A DNA stretch of 64,000 nt, from positions 161,470 through 225,469 of the forward strand of contig NW_019775429.1 in assembly GCF_001039355.2 (NCBI RefSeq). The letters run 5' to 3'. Source of the stretch: Lingula anatina. Lineage: Eukaryota; Brachiopoda; Lingulata; Lingulida; Lingulidae. Below, one piece after another: positions 11,639 through 22,454 of this stretch. The notes under the pieces were generated by a model that was not told the DNA's origin, made no database searches, and saw only the letters and a list, made by a program, of their open reading frames with translations. Position numbers and translations under genes: made by a program. Position 1 is the stretch's first letter. Each line of letters begins with the position of its first letter.

Positions 11639-13344
11639 TCTATGTTCAGGCAGTGAGCATTATGATGTGTGCTGATACTTGACTACAGTTCTCTTTATGA
11701 AAAATTGACCATAAGGTGATTATGCAAAATAAGACAAAACTTTTATACAGACTAGATACTAATCAGGGAGTTATATATAACAATCAAGACTTTTTTGGTG
11801 TCTTGATTTTCTTTAGAGATGGTGTTGTTCATAAATTTGTACTTTTACCTTTTAATTAATGTAGCCACTTTCTACTGTACTAGAACATTTTTATTTGATG
11901 AAATACCAGAACCAACTTTTACCCAATGTAGGGTTTAATTTCATCACGATTTTGGCATCCACAGATCTAGAGTAAATAATTGTTTTACAGTATCAATATT
12001 TACTTCTTAACTTCTTCAAGTCAAGCACCTTAATGAGAGATAGAAAGACCTTAAAGAGCAGTAAATTATTGTGTTTTAAGAATATATTATATTCACAAGA
12101 ATACTACTTAAATTAGGTTATACAGTTAAAGTAACAACTTTAATTGTAACTAAAATATGATACGAATGTTTAAGATTATTTAAAAGTTAAATCTGTAACA
12201 TATTCAATCAATTCCACCTGTTTAAGTAGTGTGGGGACAGTCAATCAGATTTGCTCAAATTATTTTCATAAAATTTATACTGTGATATTATATAAGACAA
12301 AAAATAACTATTTACATACAGAATGGTCTGTTTTAGATTGTATCACACTTTGAGTTTACTAAGTGCATCTTTCTTTTTGAACAAATGAACTTAGCATATA
12401 TTTCCACAAGTTTGAAATGCTGTAACTTTTGTTGGTATTTTCAGTGTCACTGCAGTTAAAGATTGTTTTGGTTGGTGCTTGCTTTGGTGCAGTGAGAAAA
12501 ATATGGCACTATTTTCAGCACTAGTGGTTTGACTATACTAAGGTTAAAAGTACATGAAAATTTTTCAAAATTTGATAAGTACTGGTATATTTGATTGTCA
12601 AACTCAAACCCTACAAGGGCTACAAAACATGCAGCAAAAAAAAAAAAAAAAAAAACTCTGTCACTTTCAGAAAAATAGGAACAAAAACTGTTGTGATAGG
12701 CCATTGTCATAAGGCCCCTCTCCTTTGCCCTCCTGCAGGGTCTCCAGTGTCACTTACAATGTGCCCGCTCCGTCAGGTGGGGTCCCTCAGGTGGGGTCCA
12801 CCAGTAACTAGGGCCATTAGCATTCATCAGGTTTGAATCCTGCGTCAAGGTTGAATGGCTGGCCACAGGTAGAATTCCAATGTACATTTAATTCCTGATA
12901 ATTCTTAGCAGTTCTTTGTTTTCAAATTTCACATTCACCTAGGTTATGGATACATGTAGAGCTTTAAATCCATTAATTATTTGGGTAATATTGATGAACA
13001 GATGGTATTTATAATTATGTACAATCCAAATCATATGTAATTAATTTGTAAATTGTTAAACTTACTAAAATCACTATCACATCATGAGTAGCAAACCAAA
13101 AACTTGTATCATAAAATATTTTGTTATTGATGTGTATAATTAGTCATTTTTCAATATTGTGAAATCCTCACTATATTTTAACCAGACTGTGATAATTTTT
13201 GCACTGAGCACAGATTTAATGCCATACATCAATATGTGTAAAGAAAATACCAAAATGTGCCTCCACACACTATGCAAGTCTGTCAATAGAAATGTCTGTT
13301 TAACATCATATCCCAATGCTAATTAGATTAAAACCTTCACTGTG
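11639..13344 (+). other. 3' UTR and downstream DNA of copy A
   Basis: No coding exon. It contains a poly-A tract (about 12635-12654) and a short GTCAGGTGGGGTCC-type direct repeat (about 12773-12800). The whole stretch recurs at 15921-17640 with scattered substitutions and small indels, then stops at the single n at 13345. Confidence 0.7.
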
Positions 13345-13345
13345 N

Positions 13346-15920
13346 TAAAGAACCAAGCAGTTCCAGACCCAGTTCAGCATCTGCTAAACAGCTGAGCAGA
13401 CCTAGCTCTTCCAATTCCACCAAAAAAACGAGTAGTCCAGAAGAAGAAACTGTTTCAGAGGTAGTCCCTGCTGTAGAGCCAGCTGGATCCCGACCAAGCT
13501 CAGGCAATCAAGCACAAAACCCAATAAGTCCCGATTCCTCAAGACCCAGCCGCGCCAAGGAGAAGAGGACTTCAAGACCAAATTCTGTTATTGCAACTTA
13601 CTCTACACCCAGTTCTGGGGTGATATTTATCAAAGGAGAAGAGCACACTGATGAAACAATGAGTACTGAGCAGGAGGAGGTCACCCCTGTAGAAAGTCAT
13701 CCAGGAGAAGAACAGAAGCAGGAAAGTGATGTATCAGCAGACAAACCAACTGAAGACAAACCAGCTGAAGCTAGCAATGCAGAGAAGCAAGGGGATGATG
13801 AGCACCATCATTCTCATAATGAGGCTGAAGTTCAAAAACCGGAGGAGCAGAAACCAAGTGAGGTCACACCCACAGAGAGTGGGGAAGTAAAAGATGAAGA
13901 GAAACCAGTGGAAGAGAATAACACACAAGAGGTAGATGAATCTGCAGAGGAAAAAACAAATCAAGAAGCTAAGTCTGCAGAGGCTACCCCAGCAGAAACA
14001 GAAGAAAGCAACCCAGCAGAGAAGCCAACAGCCGATGAAAGCAAGCCAGCAGAGACAGAAGAAAGCAAGCCAACAGAGACAGAAGAAAGCAAGCCAACAG
14101 AGACAGAAGAAAGCAAGCCAGCTGAGGCAGAAGAAGGCAAACCAACTACAGATGAAAGCAAGTCAGCAGAGACAGAAGAAAGCAAGCCAACAGAGACAGA
14201 AGAAAGCAAGCCAGCTGAGGCAGAAGAAAGTCAGCCAGCAGGAAGCGAAGAAGTCAGATCTTCAGAAGAAAAGACAGAAGTAACAGAGGAAGTAAAAACT
14301 GAAGAAAAAACAGCAGAGAATGAGGAAATTAAACCTGTAGAGGAAAAAACTGCAGAACTATCAGCAGAGCCAGAGACCAAAGCAGAGGAAAAGTTAACAG
14401 ACTCAGAAGACACTAAACCTGTCGAGGAAATGCCTGCAGGTTCTGAGGGAGCAAAACCTGACACAGAGAAGTCAAAAGATACTGAGGAGGCTAAGGTCGC
14501 TGATGCTGTACCCAAGGAAGGTCAGCCCACAGAGGTGGTGGAGTCTAAACCAATGGAAGAAAAGGCAGCAGATTCAGAAGAAACCAGACCAGCAGAAACA
14601 GCAGGTGCTCAAGCTAAATCAGAAGGTTCTAAGCCACCTAAACCTGCAGACAGTGAAACACCCAAAACAGAAGATGTGAAGCAAACAGAAATGGAGGAAA
14701 ATAAGGCTGAGGAATCCAAGCCTGTTGAGGAGAAGCCAGTTGAAGGTGGTGAGGAGAGCAAAGAGACAGAGGTCAGTCAGGGTTCTATGCAAACAGAACT
14801 CACACAGGCAGAAGAGAAGCCACCAGAGGAGGCTGATAATTCAAAACCAGCCACAGTCACAGAAGAAAAGGCAGTGGAAAGTGCTGAAGATACCAAGCCA
14901 TCAGAGGGACCTTGTAAAGAGGACAAACCAGCAGAGACATCTGAATCTGTGGAGGCTCCCAGGGAGGACATCAAATCCACAGAAGTATCTGCCACTGAAA
15001 GTGAAGATAGTAAGACAGACAAGGCAGAAGAGGAATCCTCTGATAAACCAGCAGAAGAGAATAAGACTCCAGGTGACAGTGTAGATGGGGCTGCTTTCGG
15101 AGTTCAGGTCCAAGCTGAAACTAACCCAGACCAACAAGTAGAGGCAGAGAATCAGAACCGTGAACAGTCTGAAGAGACAGCCACAGTACTATCTGCACAA
15201 ACAACAGAAAACAATGTTACATCTGAGAAAGAGGAAGACAGTAAATCAACAGAGGACATGAAGGAAAAAGAAAAGAAAGAAGAGCCCACAGTGGAGGAGC
15301 TAGCACAGTCCACCCTGAGTGAACAGGAGGCAGAGAAGATTGCATTCCAGAAACTAATAGAAGAAAATACCAAGTACAAGAATGCTATTGAACACCTTCA
15401 CAAACAGAAGGATGAAGAGGTTGAAGAACTTAAAAATAAGCAGGATGGCCTCTTAAGAGACTTGGACCAAGAAAGAGAGAAGAACAGACGCATCAATGAC
15501 CAGTTGAAGGAGATGGAAGTGCAGTTAAAGCATCTTCAGGAGAAGCGTCCTGGTAGCAGCCTTTCTCTGACCAGTACTGAGCGCAGAGAAGGACTGGAGT
15601 ACAAGGCTGTGCTGAAATATCAGGCTGACGAGAGCAGGAGAGAAAAAGAAGGCTCAGAACAGAAGATTAAAGATCTCCAGTTACGTGTCAAGAGACTTAC
15701 AGCTGATGGTGAAGGGAAAGATCTGAGAATAAAGACATTAGAAAAAGAGCTCAAAGATGTCACAGATATGATTGCAGAAGTGGAAGAGTTTGTGGACAAG
15801 GAGAAGATGGCTTCTCTCAAAACCAAGTCTCACGTTTCCAATGGCTCATATAGAAGAGAGGATCAGGCAAATGTGGTTGGTGGTGCTGGTCAGAAGTCCA
15901 AAACTTGCACTATTTTGTGA
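13346..15920 (+). CDS. second copy of the CTIL acidic-repeat gene, 5'-truncated at a contig join (probable allele)
   Basis: The frame is open from the first codon after the n and aligns with copy A from its KEPSSSRPSS region to the identical C-terminus ending CTIL. Differences are allele-like: substitutions plus in-frame repeat changes, for example one extra ESKPTETEE unit and an extra EEKTA near the position of ELSAEP. The 5' part of the exon and the upstream exon are absent because the contig starts here. The following 1.7 kb also matches copy A's downstream DNA. I read this as the other haplotype rather than a paralogue. If it is a true tandem duplication, it lacks its promoter. Confidence 0.8.
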
Positions 15921-17640
15921 TCTATATTCAGGCAGTGAGCATTATGATGTGTGCTGATACTTGACTACAGTCCTCTTTTAGAAAAAATGACCATAAGGTG
16001 ATTATACAAAATAAGACAAAACTTTTATACAGACTAGATACTAATCAGGGAGTTATATGTGACAATCAAGACTTTTTTGGTGTCTTGATTTTCTTTGAGA
16101 GATGGTGTTGTTCATAAATTTGTATTTTTACCTTTTAATTAATGTAGCCACTTTCTACTGTACTAGAACATTTTTATTTGATGAAATACCAGAACCAACT
16201 TTTACCCAATGTACTGTAGGGTTTAATTTCATCACGATTTTGGCATCCACAGATCTAGAGTAAATAATTGTTTTTACAGTATCAATATTTACATCTTAAC
16301 TTCTTCAAGTCAAGCACCTTAATGAGAGATAGAAAGGCCTTAAAGAGCAGTAAATTATTGTTTTAAGAATGTATTATATTCACAAGAATACTACTTAAAT
16401 TAGGGTATACAGTTAAAGTAACAACTTTAATTGTAACTAAAATATGATACGAATGTTTAAGATTATTTAAAAGTTGAATCTGTAACATATTAAATCAATT
16501 CCACCTGTTTAAGTAGTGTGGGGACAGTCAATCAGATTTGCTCAAATTATTGTCATAAAATTTATACTGTGATATTATATAAGACAAAAAAATAACTATT
16601 TACATACAGAATGGTCTGTTTTAGATTGTATCACACTTTGAGTTTACTAAGTGCATCTTTCTTTTTGAACAAATGAACTTAGCATATATTTCCACAAGTT
16701 TGAAATGCTGTAACTTTTGTTGGTATTTTCAGTGTCACTGCAGTTAAAGATTGTTTTGGTTGGTGCTTGCTTTGGTGCAGTGAGAAAAATATGGCACTAT
16801 TTTCAGCACTAGTGGTTTGACTATACTAAGGTTAAAAGTACATGAAAATTTTTCAAAATTTGATAAGTACTGGTATATTTGATTGTCAAACTCAAACCCT
16901 ACAAGGGCTACATAACATGCAGCAAAAAAAAAAAAAAAAAAAAAAGCTCTGTCACTATCAGAAAAATAGGAACAAAAACTGTTGTGATAGGCCATTGTCA
17001 TAAGGCCCCTCTCCTTTGCCCTCCTGCAGGGTCTCCAGTGTCACTTACAATGTGCCAGCTCTGTCAGGTGGGGTCCCTCAGGTGGGGTCCACCAGTAACT
17101 AGGGCCATTAGCATTCATCAGGTTTGAATCCTGCGTCAAGGTTGAATGGCTGGCCACAGGTAGAATTCCAGTGTATATTTAGTTCCTGATAATTCTTAGC
17201 AGTTCTTTGTTTTCAAATTTCAGATAAATTCACATTCACCTAGGTTATGGATACATGTAGAACTTTAAATCCATTAATTATTTGGGTAATACTGATGAAC
17301 AGATGGTATTTATAATTATGTACAATCCAAATCATATGTAATTAATTTGTAAATTATTAAACTTACTAAAATCACTATCACATCATGAGTAGCAAACCAA
17401 AAACTTGTACCATAAAATATTTTGTTATTGATGTGTATAATTAGTCATTTTTCAATATTGTGAAATCCTCACTATATTTTAACCAGACTGTGATAATTTT
17501 TGCACTGAGCACAGATTTAATGCCATACATCAATATGTGTAAAGAAAATACCAAAATGTGCCTCCACACACTATGCAAGTCTGTCAATAGAAATGTCTGT
17601 TTAACATCATATCCCAATGCTAATTACATTAAAACCTTCA
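15921..17640 (+). repeat. allelic duplicate of 11639-13344
   Basis: Near-identical to the downstream region of copy A, including the poly-A tract (about 16925-16945). Unlike copy A it continues past the shared end into unique DNA, which is what an unmerged overlap between two contigs would look like. Confidence 0.8.
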
Positions 17641-19675
17641 CTTTGTAATTATAACATTAAAATTAGTTGGAGCACACAAAGTTGTTTGCCTTTTTACTTT
17701 ACATACCAGTCTTGGTAATTGGTGTGTGTATGTAGAAGGTTTATGGAATGACATGGGCGTCTGAAAGCAAGGTTATCTAAATGTTGAATTGAAAACTGAT
17801 ACAGCCAATTTAGCAGCCACTAAAAATTCATTGAATTTTCTTCACAACGAAATCTTTTCAAAAGTGCTGGCAAGTATCAGCCTGTCAAAGTGAATTAATG
17901 GAGTCTGTTATGTAGACTAATATGTGGCATATTCACAGAGATGAGACTGTCGTTTAGTGAAAAAGTTGGAAGGGCACCCAGGCCAATGATATTTTTGACT
18001 CCCAAAAAAGTCAGAAATCCACTGATAGTCTGAAAAATCTCATCCCTGTATTCAGCGCCAGCAGTCTTTGGCATCAGAAATAAGTTATTGAAAACAACCA
18101 TGATTATTATACAATATGAGCTTATCTCCATGGGGGTGACAGGATTAAAACCAATTAAAGGACTGTGGAAAGTGTCCAGTATCTTTATAACCATAACTTG
18201 AGTTGTCACATGATTATACAGGCAAATCTTTGGATAGTAAGCCACATTAACAGTATGATACAGTAATTATACAGGCAAATCTCTGGATAGTATTAAGTCA
18301 CATTAACAGTATGATACAGTAATTATACAGGCAAATCTCTGGATAGTAAGTCACACTAGCAGTATATGATGCAGTAATCAGTACTGTGGCACAGGTGTAG
18401 TGCAGGGTTTTCAGTCAATTAATCTTTTACCAGATTTCTAATTATAACCAGTATTACCTGCTACATGTGATGATTTGAATAAGTTCACATGATTTTTATT
18501 TATGTTTATATCCCAATATGTGCAAGAAAAGCCATTCAAAGTAAATTTTAGATTTCAATGTTCCATGAAGGAAAAGCAAGATCACGCACCACAATTGTAT
18601 GTCTAACCACTGGAAGTACATCAGTCAATTAGCTCTAATTATAAACCAATCATTCTGATTAGGGCCATTTTTTATACAGCATAAAGTAAATGTCTGTTTA
18701 ATGCAACTTTTGTCTGCCATCCTAAAAGTGAGTTCTGCAGCATATGCCGTCAAGCACCCAACACAAAGGTTCTATAACATTTGCTAGTGTTGATTTAAAC
18801 AGCCTAAGAGGTCTTACAAACTGTAGCCAGTGCTGAATGAACTCCCCTGAATGCCCCATACACCATATTTCTGCCTCACTGCACAGCCATAGTATTAAAG
18901 TCAACTATCAAGTAACAAGTGTGAATAATCAGTCATTGATATACAGCACAACAATCCACCTCGCCAGTTTTCTCTCCAACCAAGACCAAATGTCTGTACA
19001 CTCTTTAAAATTTCTATTTACAAAGCAGAGCTCACAATATTTTGGACCTTGGTCAGTAAACACCTTTGGGTTGGTCTGGACACATGTTACCCCTTTCTTT
19101 CCTTACAGTTCACTTTCAGCAGCACAGACCCAGCTCTACAGAAACCAGGCTCAGACACACAACCTCACTTGAACCACTGAACACTGGCCAAGGTCATTGT
19201 TGTCTGTGTCCATGATTGTAAGATAAACACAATATTACAAATAGAATGTGTCACCATGGTTATGGTTGCCTGGTTACACCCAGGGATAAACTAGCATTGC
19301 TTAACTGAGCTTAATGCATTAATTCTTTTCACATGGGTAACTTAATCATTGCAGGTGCTTGATTTAAATGGTTATAGAAGTCTGATGAGGTGTTTACTAT
19401 TTAATACTGCATAATATCACACCTAAACAATTGGAGACAAAGACAGCTAAAAATTTCAAAAGCTGGAGAAAACTTTTTTCATCAATCAAGTAAAAATAAA
19501 AATGATAAAAACAAAAATAAATTGAATGAAACAAGTTCATACTGTGTACATTCCCCAAAGTACTGTTTCAGTCATGATTCATAAATGATATTTTTTAATT
19601 TTCATAAAAAATTAGAACACTACATCAATTTGAACAAGTATCTCTGAAAAAAAATCATTAAGTAATAAAAATAAG
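17641..19675. other. non-coding stretch
   Basis: No exon recognised on either strand. It is AT-rich with one short tandem repeat (18207-18378) listed separately. Confidence 0.5.
18207..18378. repeat. ~62-bp tandem repeat, three copies
   Basis: Three direct copies of a unit containing ATTATACAGGCAAATCT and GGATAGTAAG, with small length differences between copies. No adjacent exon is recognised. Confidence 0.7.
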
Positions 19676-20366
19676 ATAACAACACACGTTCACAGAAAAC
19701 ACCACCTTCCCTTGATGATCAGATAACAATACACATGTTCACAGAAAACACCACGTTCCCTTGATGATCAGATAACNNNNNNNNNNNNNNNNNNNNNNNN
19801 NNNNNNNNNNNNNNNNNNNNNNNNNNNNNNNNNNNNNNNNNNNNNNNNNNNNNNNNNNNNNNNNNNNNNNNNNNNNNNNNNNNNNNNNNNNNNNNNNNNN
19901 NNNNNNNNNNNNNNNNNNNNNNNNNNNNNNNNNNNNNNNNNNNNNNNNNNNNNNNNNNNNNNNNNNNNNNNNNNNNNNNNNNNNNNNNNNNNNNNNNNNN
20001 NNNNNNNNNNNNNNNNNNNNNNNNNNNNNNNNNNNNNNNNNNNNNNNNNNNNNNNNNNNNNNNNNNNNNNNNNNNNNNNNNNNNNNNNNNNNNNNNNNNN
20101 NNNNNNNNNNNNNNNNNNNNNNNNNNNNNNNNNNNNNNNNNNNNNNNNNNNNNNNNNNNNNNNNNNNNNNNNNNNNNNNNNNNNNNNNNNNNNNNNNNNN
20201 NNNNNNNNNNNNNNNNNNNNNNNNNNNNNNNNNNNNNNNNNNNNNNNNNNNNNNNNNATACACATGTTCACAGAAAACACCACCTTCCCTTGATGATCAG
20301 ATAACTATACACATGTTCACAGAAAACACCACCTTCCCTTGATGATCAGATAACTATACATATATG
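19676..20366. repeat. ~49-bp minisatellite interrupted by an assembly gap
   Basis: Units containing GTTCACAGAAAACACCACC and CCCTTGATGATCAGATAAC lie on both sides of the N run at 19777-20257. The gap is therefore probably more of the same array, left unresolved. Two units are visible on the left and about two and a half on the right. Confidence 0.8.
19777..20257. other. assembly gap (481 N)
   Basis: An unbroken run of n inside the minisatellite. Open frames across it are meaningless. Confidence 0.99.
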
Positions 20367-20836
20367 TTCACAGAGAGCAAGAGCTTTAATTGTATGCAGT
20401 CGATTCCAATGATTACTCAGTAGGTCAGAAATATAAGATAAAGAATTGTATAGCCAATAGATAAGTTTTTATTGTGCTTATATTATACTGATAGGTATTT
20501 CACATAAATGCAAAGTAAATAAAATCTATATTGCCAAAGTATGACCTTTGTAACATATCAAACCTCTTTATGCAGGCAGTTTATATAGAGTACACCTGGC
20601 AGATGCTACAGTCAGTCCTTAAGTCAAAATACAACCCAAATGATGTCTGAGGTAGCTTGTGTATACACTTTCTACCATTTGTAAAATCAAATCACTAACT
20701 TATTATCATGTCTGAAATCAACCAGGACACAACACGATACAACAAATATCGTTAAAGCTTTCCAGAGTGTGCACTTTCTAGCGATTTTAATACCTTTGAC
20801 ATTACATGGAAGAAAGTTCTTGAATGCTACTCCTAG

Positions 20837-21043
20837 AGTGCATTCCCATAGATTTAAATCAATCCATCAAGATCGACCTAACTCCCTGGGGGTTCACGCT
20901 AAATTGATGTCAGCCGAGCGCGCACAGTAGTTAATTACCCCCTTACAGCTTTTAGTAGGCAGGAAAGACATTTAAGCCGGCTAAACTGACACTAGTGAGA
21001 CTCCCCACAGGGATAGATTGATCTAAAATCTGTGGGAATGGGG
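20837..21043. mobile_element. 207-bp MITE-like element inserted in a minisatellite unit
   Basis: The ends form imperfect terminal inverted repeats: left CATTCCCATAGATTT, right (reverse complement) CATTCCCACAGATTTT. TCCTAG flanks both sides (20831-20836 and 21044-21049), consistent with a 6-base target duplication. The neighbouring 36-bp satellite units preserve the empty site, GCTACTCCTAGTGGTGTG. There is no coding capacity. I do not assign a superfamily. Confidence 0.65.
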
Positions 21044-21432
21044 TCCTAGTGGTGTGTTCCTGGTGTAATTGAATGCTACTCCTAGTGGTGTGTTCCTGGT
21101 GTAATTGAATGCTACTCCAAGTGGTGTGTTCCTGGTGTAATTGAATGCTACTCCTAGTGGTGTGTTCCTGGTGTAATTGAATGCTACTCCTAGTGGTGTG
21201 TTCCTGGTGTAATTGAATGCTACTCCTAGTGGTGTGTTCCTGGTGTAATTGAATGCTACTCCTAGTGGTGTGTTCCTGGTGTAATTGAATGCTACTCCTA
21301 GTGGTGTGTTCCTGGTGTAATTGAATGCTACTCCTAGTGGTGTGTTCCTGGTGTAATTGAATGCTACTCCTAGTGGTGTGTTCCTGGTGTAATTGAATGC
21401 TACTCCTAGTGGTGTGTTCCTGGTGTAATTGA
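21044..21432. repeat. 36-bp minisatellite, about 11 copies
   Basis: Almost perfect copies of a unit containing TGGTGTGTTCCTGG and GAATGCTACTCCTAG. One more partial unit lies left of the MITE (20820-20836), showing the array predates or spans the insertion. The array ends about 300 bases downstream of the last SPDL1 exon copy on the minus strand. Confidence 0.85.
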
Positions 21433-21433
21433 A

Positions 21434-22244
21434 TGTCTGTTGGTTCCTGCTGATGTTGTTAAGAGGTCAGGGGGGAGGTCAAAGGGGCACCTGCCAGTGA
21501 ATAGAAGGAAGATGCTGTATATAAATGGGGACCAGCCACCAGCCAGTTAACATGGGGCACCAGGGGCATAGCTTGCCATCAGCCTGTTAACACGAAACAC
21601 CAGAGACAGCTTGCCACCAGCCGATTAACATGGGGCACCAGGGGCATAGCTTGCCATCAGCCTGTTAACACAAACACCAGAGACAGCTTGCCACCAGCCG
21701 ATTAACATAGCTTGTCTGTGGAGTCTTATCACTTCACTGTGTTTTGCACTGGTCTGTCTCCAGTTTGGCAGCACCACTTCCTACTTTCACAACATTACAG
21801 TGTGTCTGTTTTCCCTTCACCTTCCTGACCTTGGGTTGTATCACGGGGTCTCCAGACATCTCAAGGCACTCCAAGTTCTCATCAGTGACAGCACTATGAA
21901 CTGATGCCTCCTCTGTAGTGCTACTGTCAATGACGTCTACATCATTAGAAAGCGTCACCCTTTTCTTTTGTACAGACTTAAAGTCCTTGGTTTGTGAGTT
22001 TGCATCTTTCTTAGACTCCGTCACATGGTTTTCTCTTAGGACGTCTGATTTATCTGAAGGTTTTGATTTGTCAGCTGACTGAAGACCAGTTTTTTCAGGT
22101 AAAAATGCACAATCACTCTCTGCTTGACTTGATTCTTCTTCTTTTCTAAATCCTGGAATCTTCTCCACTTTTCCCTTTCTAATTTTCTTGTGTGCCACAG
22201 AATCTAAAACAAATTAAAATATTGAACATTTAGGCTGTAACAAG
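21434..22244 (-). repeat. allelic duplicate of the SPDL1 3' end (contig overlap)
   Basis: This matches the segment from 22246 onward, including the GTTGGTTCC...GATGTTGTTAAG lead-in, the 3' flank and the whole last exon, and ends at the n at 22245. The flank differs by an indel of about 37 bases and a few substitutions. It is best explained as the other haplotype's contig end. Confidence 0.8.
21734..22203 (-). CDS. SPDL1: second copy of SPDL1 last exon
   Basis: The 154-residue open part, beginning at MAHKKIRKGK, encodes the same peptide as the 22455-22919 copy, ending DQCKTQ. The exon is preceded on the minus strand by a TTTTAG acceptor, but no upstream Spindly exons belong to it in this window. 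It is an assembly or allelic duplicate, not an independent gene. Confidence 0.8.
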
Positions 22245-22454
22245 NGATCTGTTGGTTCCAGCTGATGTTGTTAAGAGGTCAGGGGGGAGGTCAAGGGGGG
22301 CACCTGCCAGTGAATAGAAGGAAGATGCTGTATATAAATGGGGACCAGCCCCCAGCCAGTTAACATATAGCTTGCCATCAGCCTGTTAACACAAACACCA
22401 GAGACAGCTTGCCACCAGCCGATTAACATAGCTTGTCTGTGGAGTCTTAACACC

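Noticed and set aside
13346-17640. A genuine tandem paralogue of the CTIL gene
   Set aside because: Non-coding flank is duplicated too, the break coincides with a contig join, and divergence is allele-like; a haplotype overlap is simpler.
19739-20283. Open frames of 171-174 residues made of X
   Set aside because: They only span the run of N.
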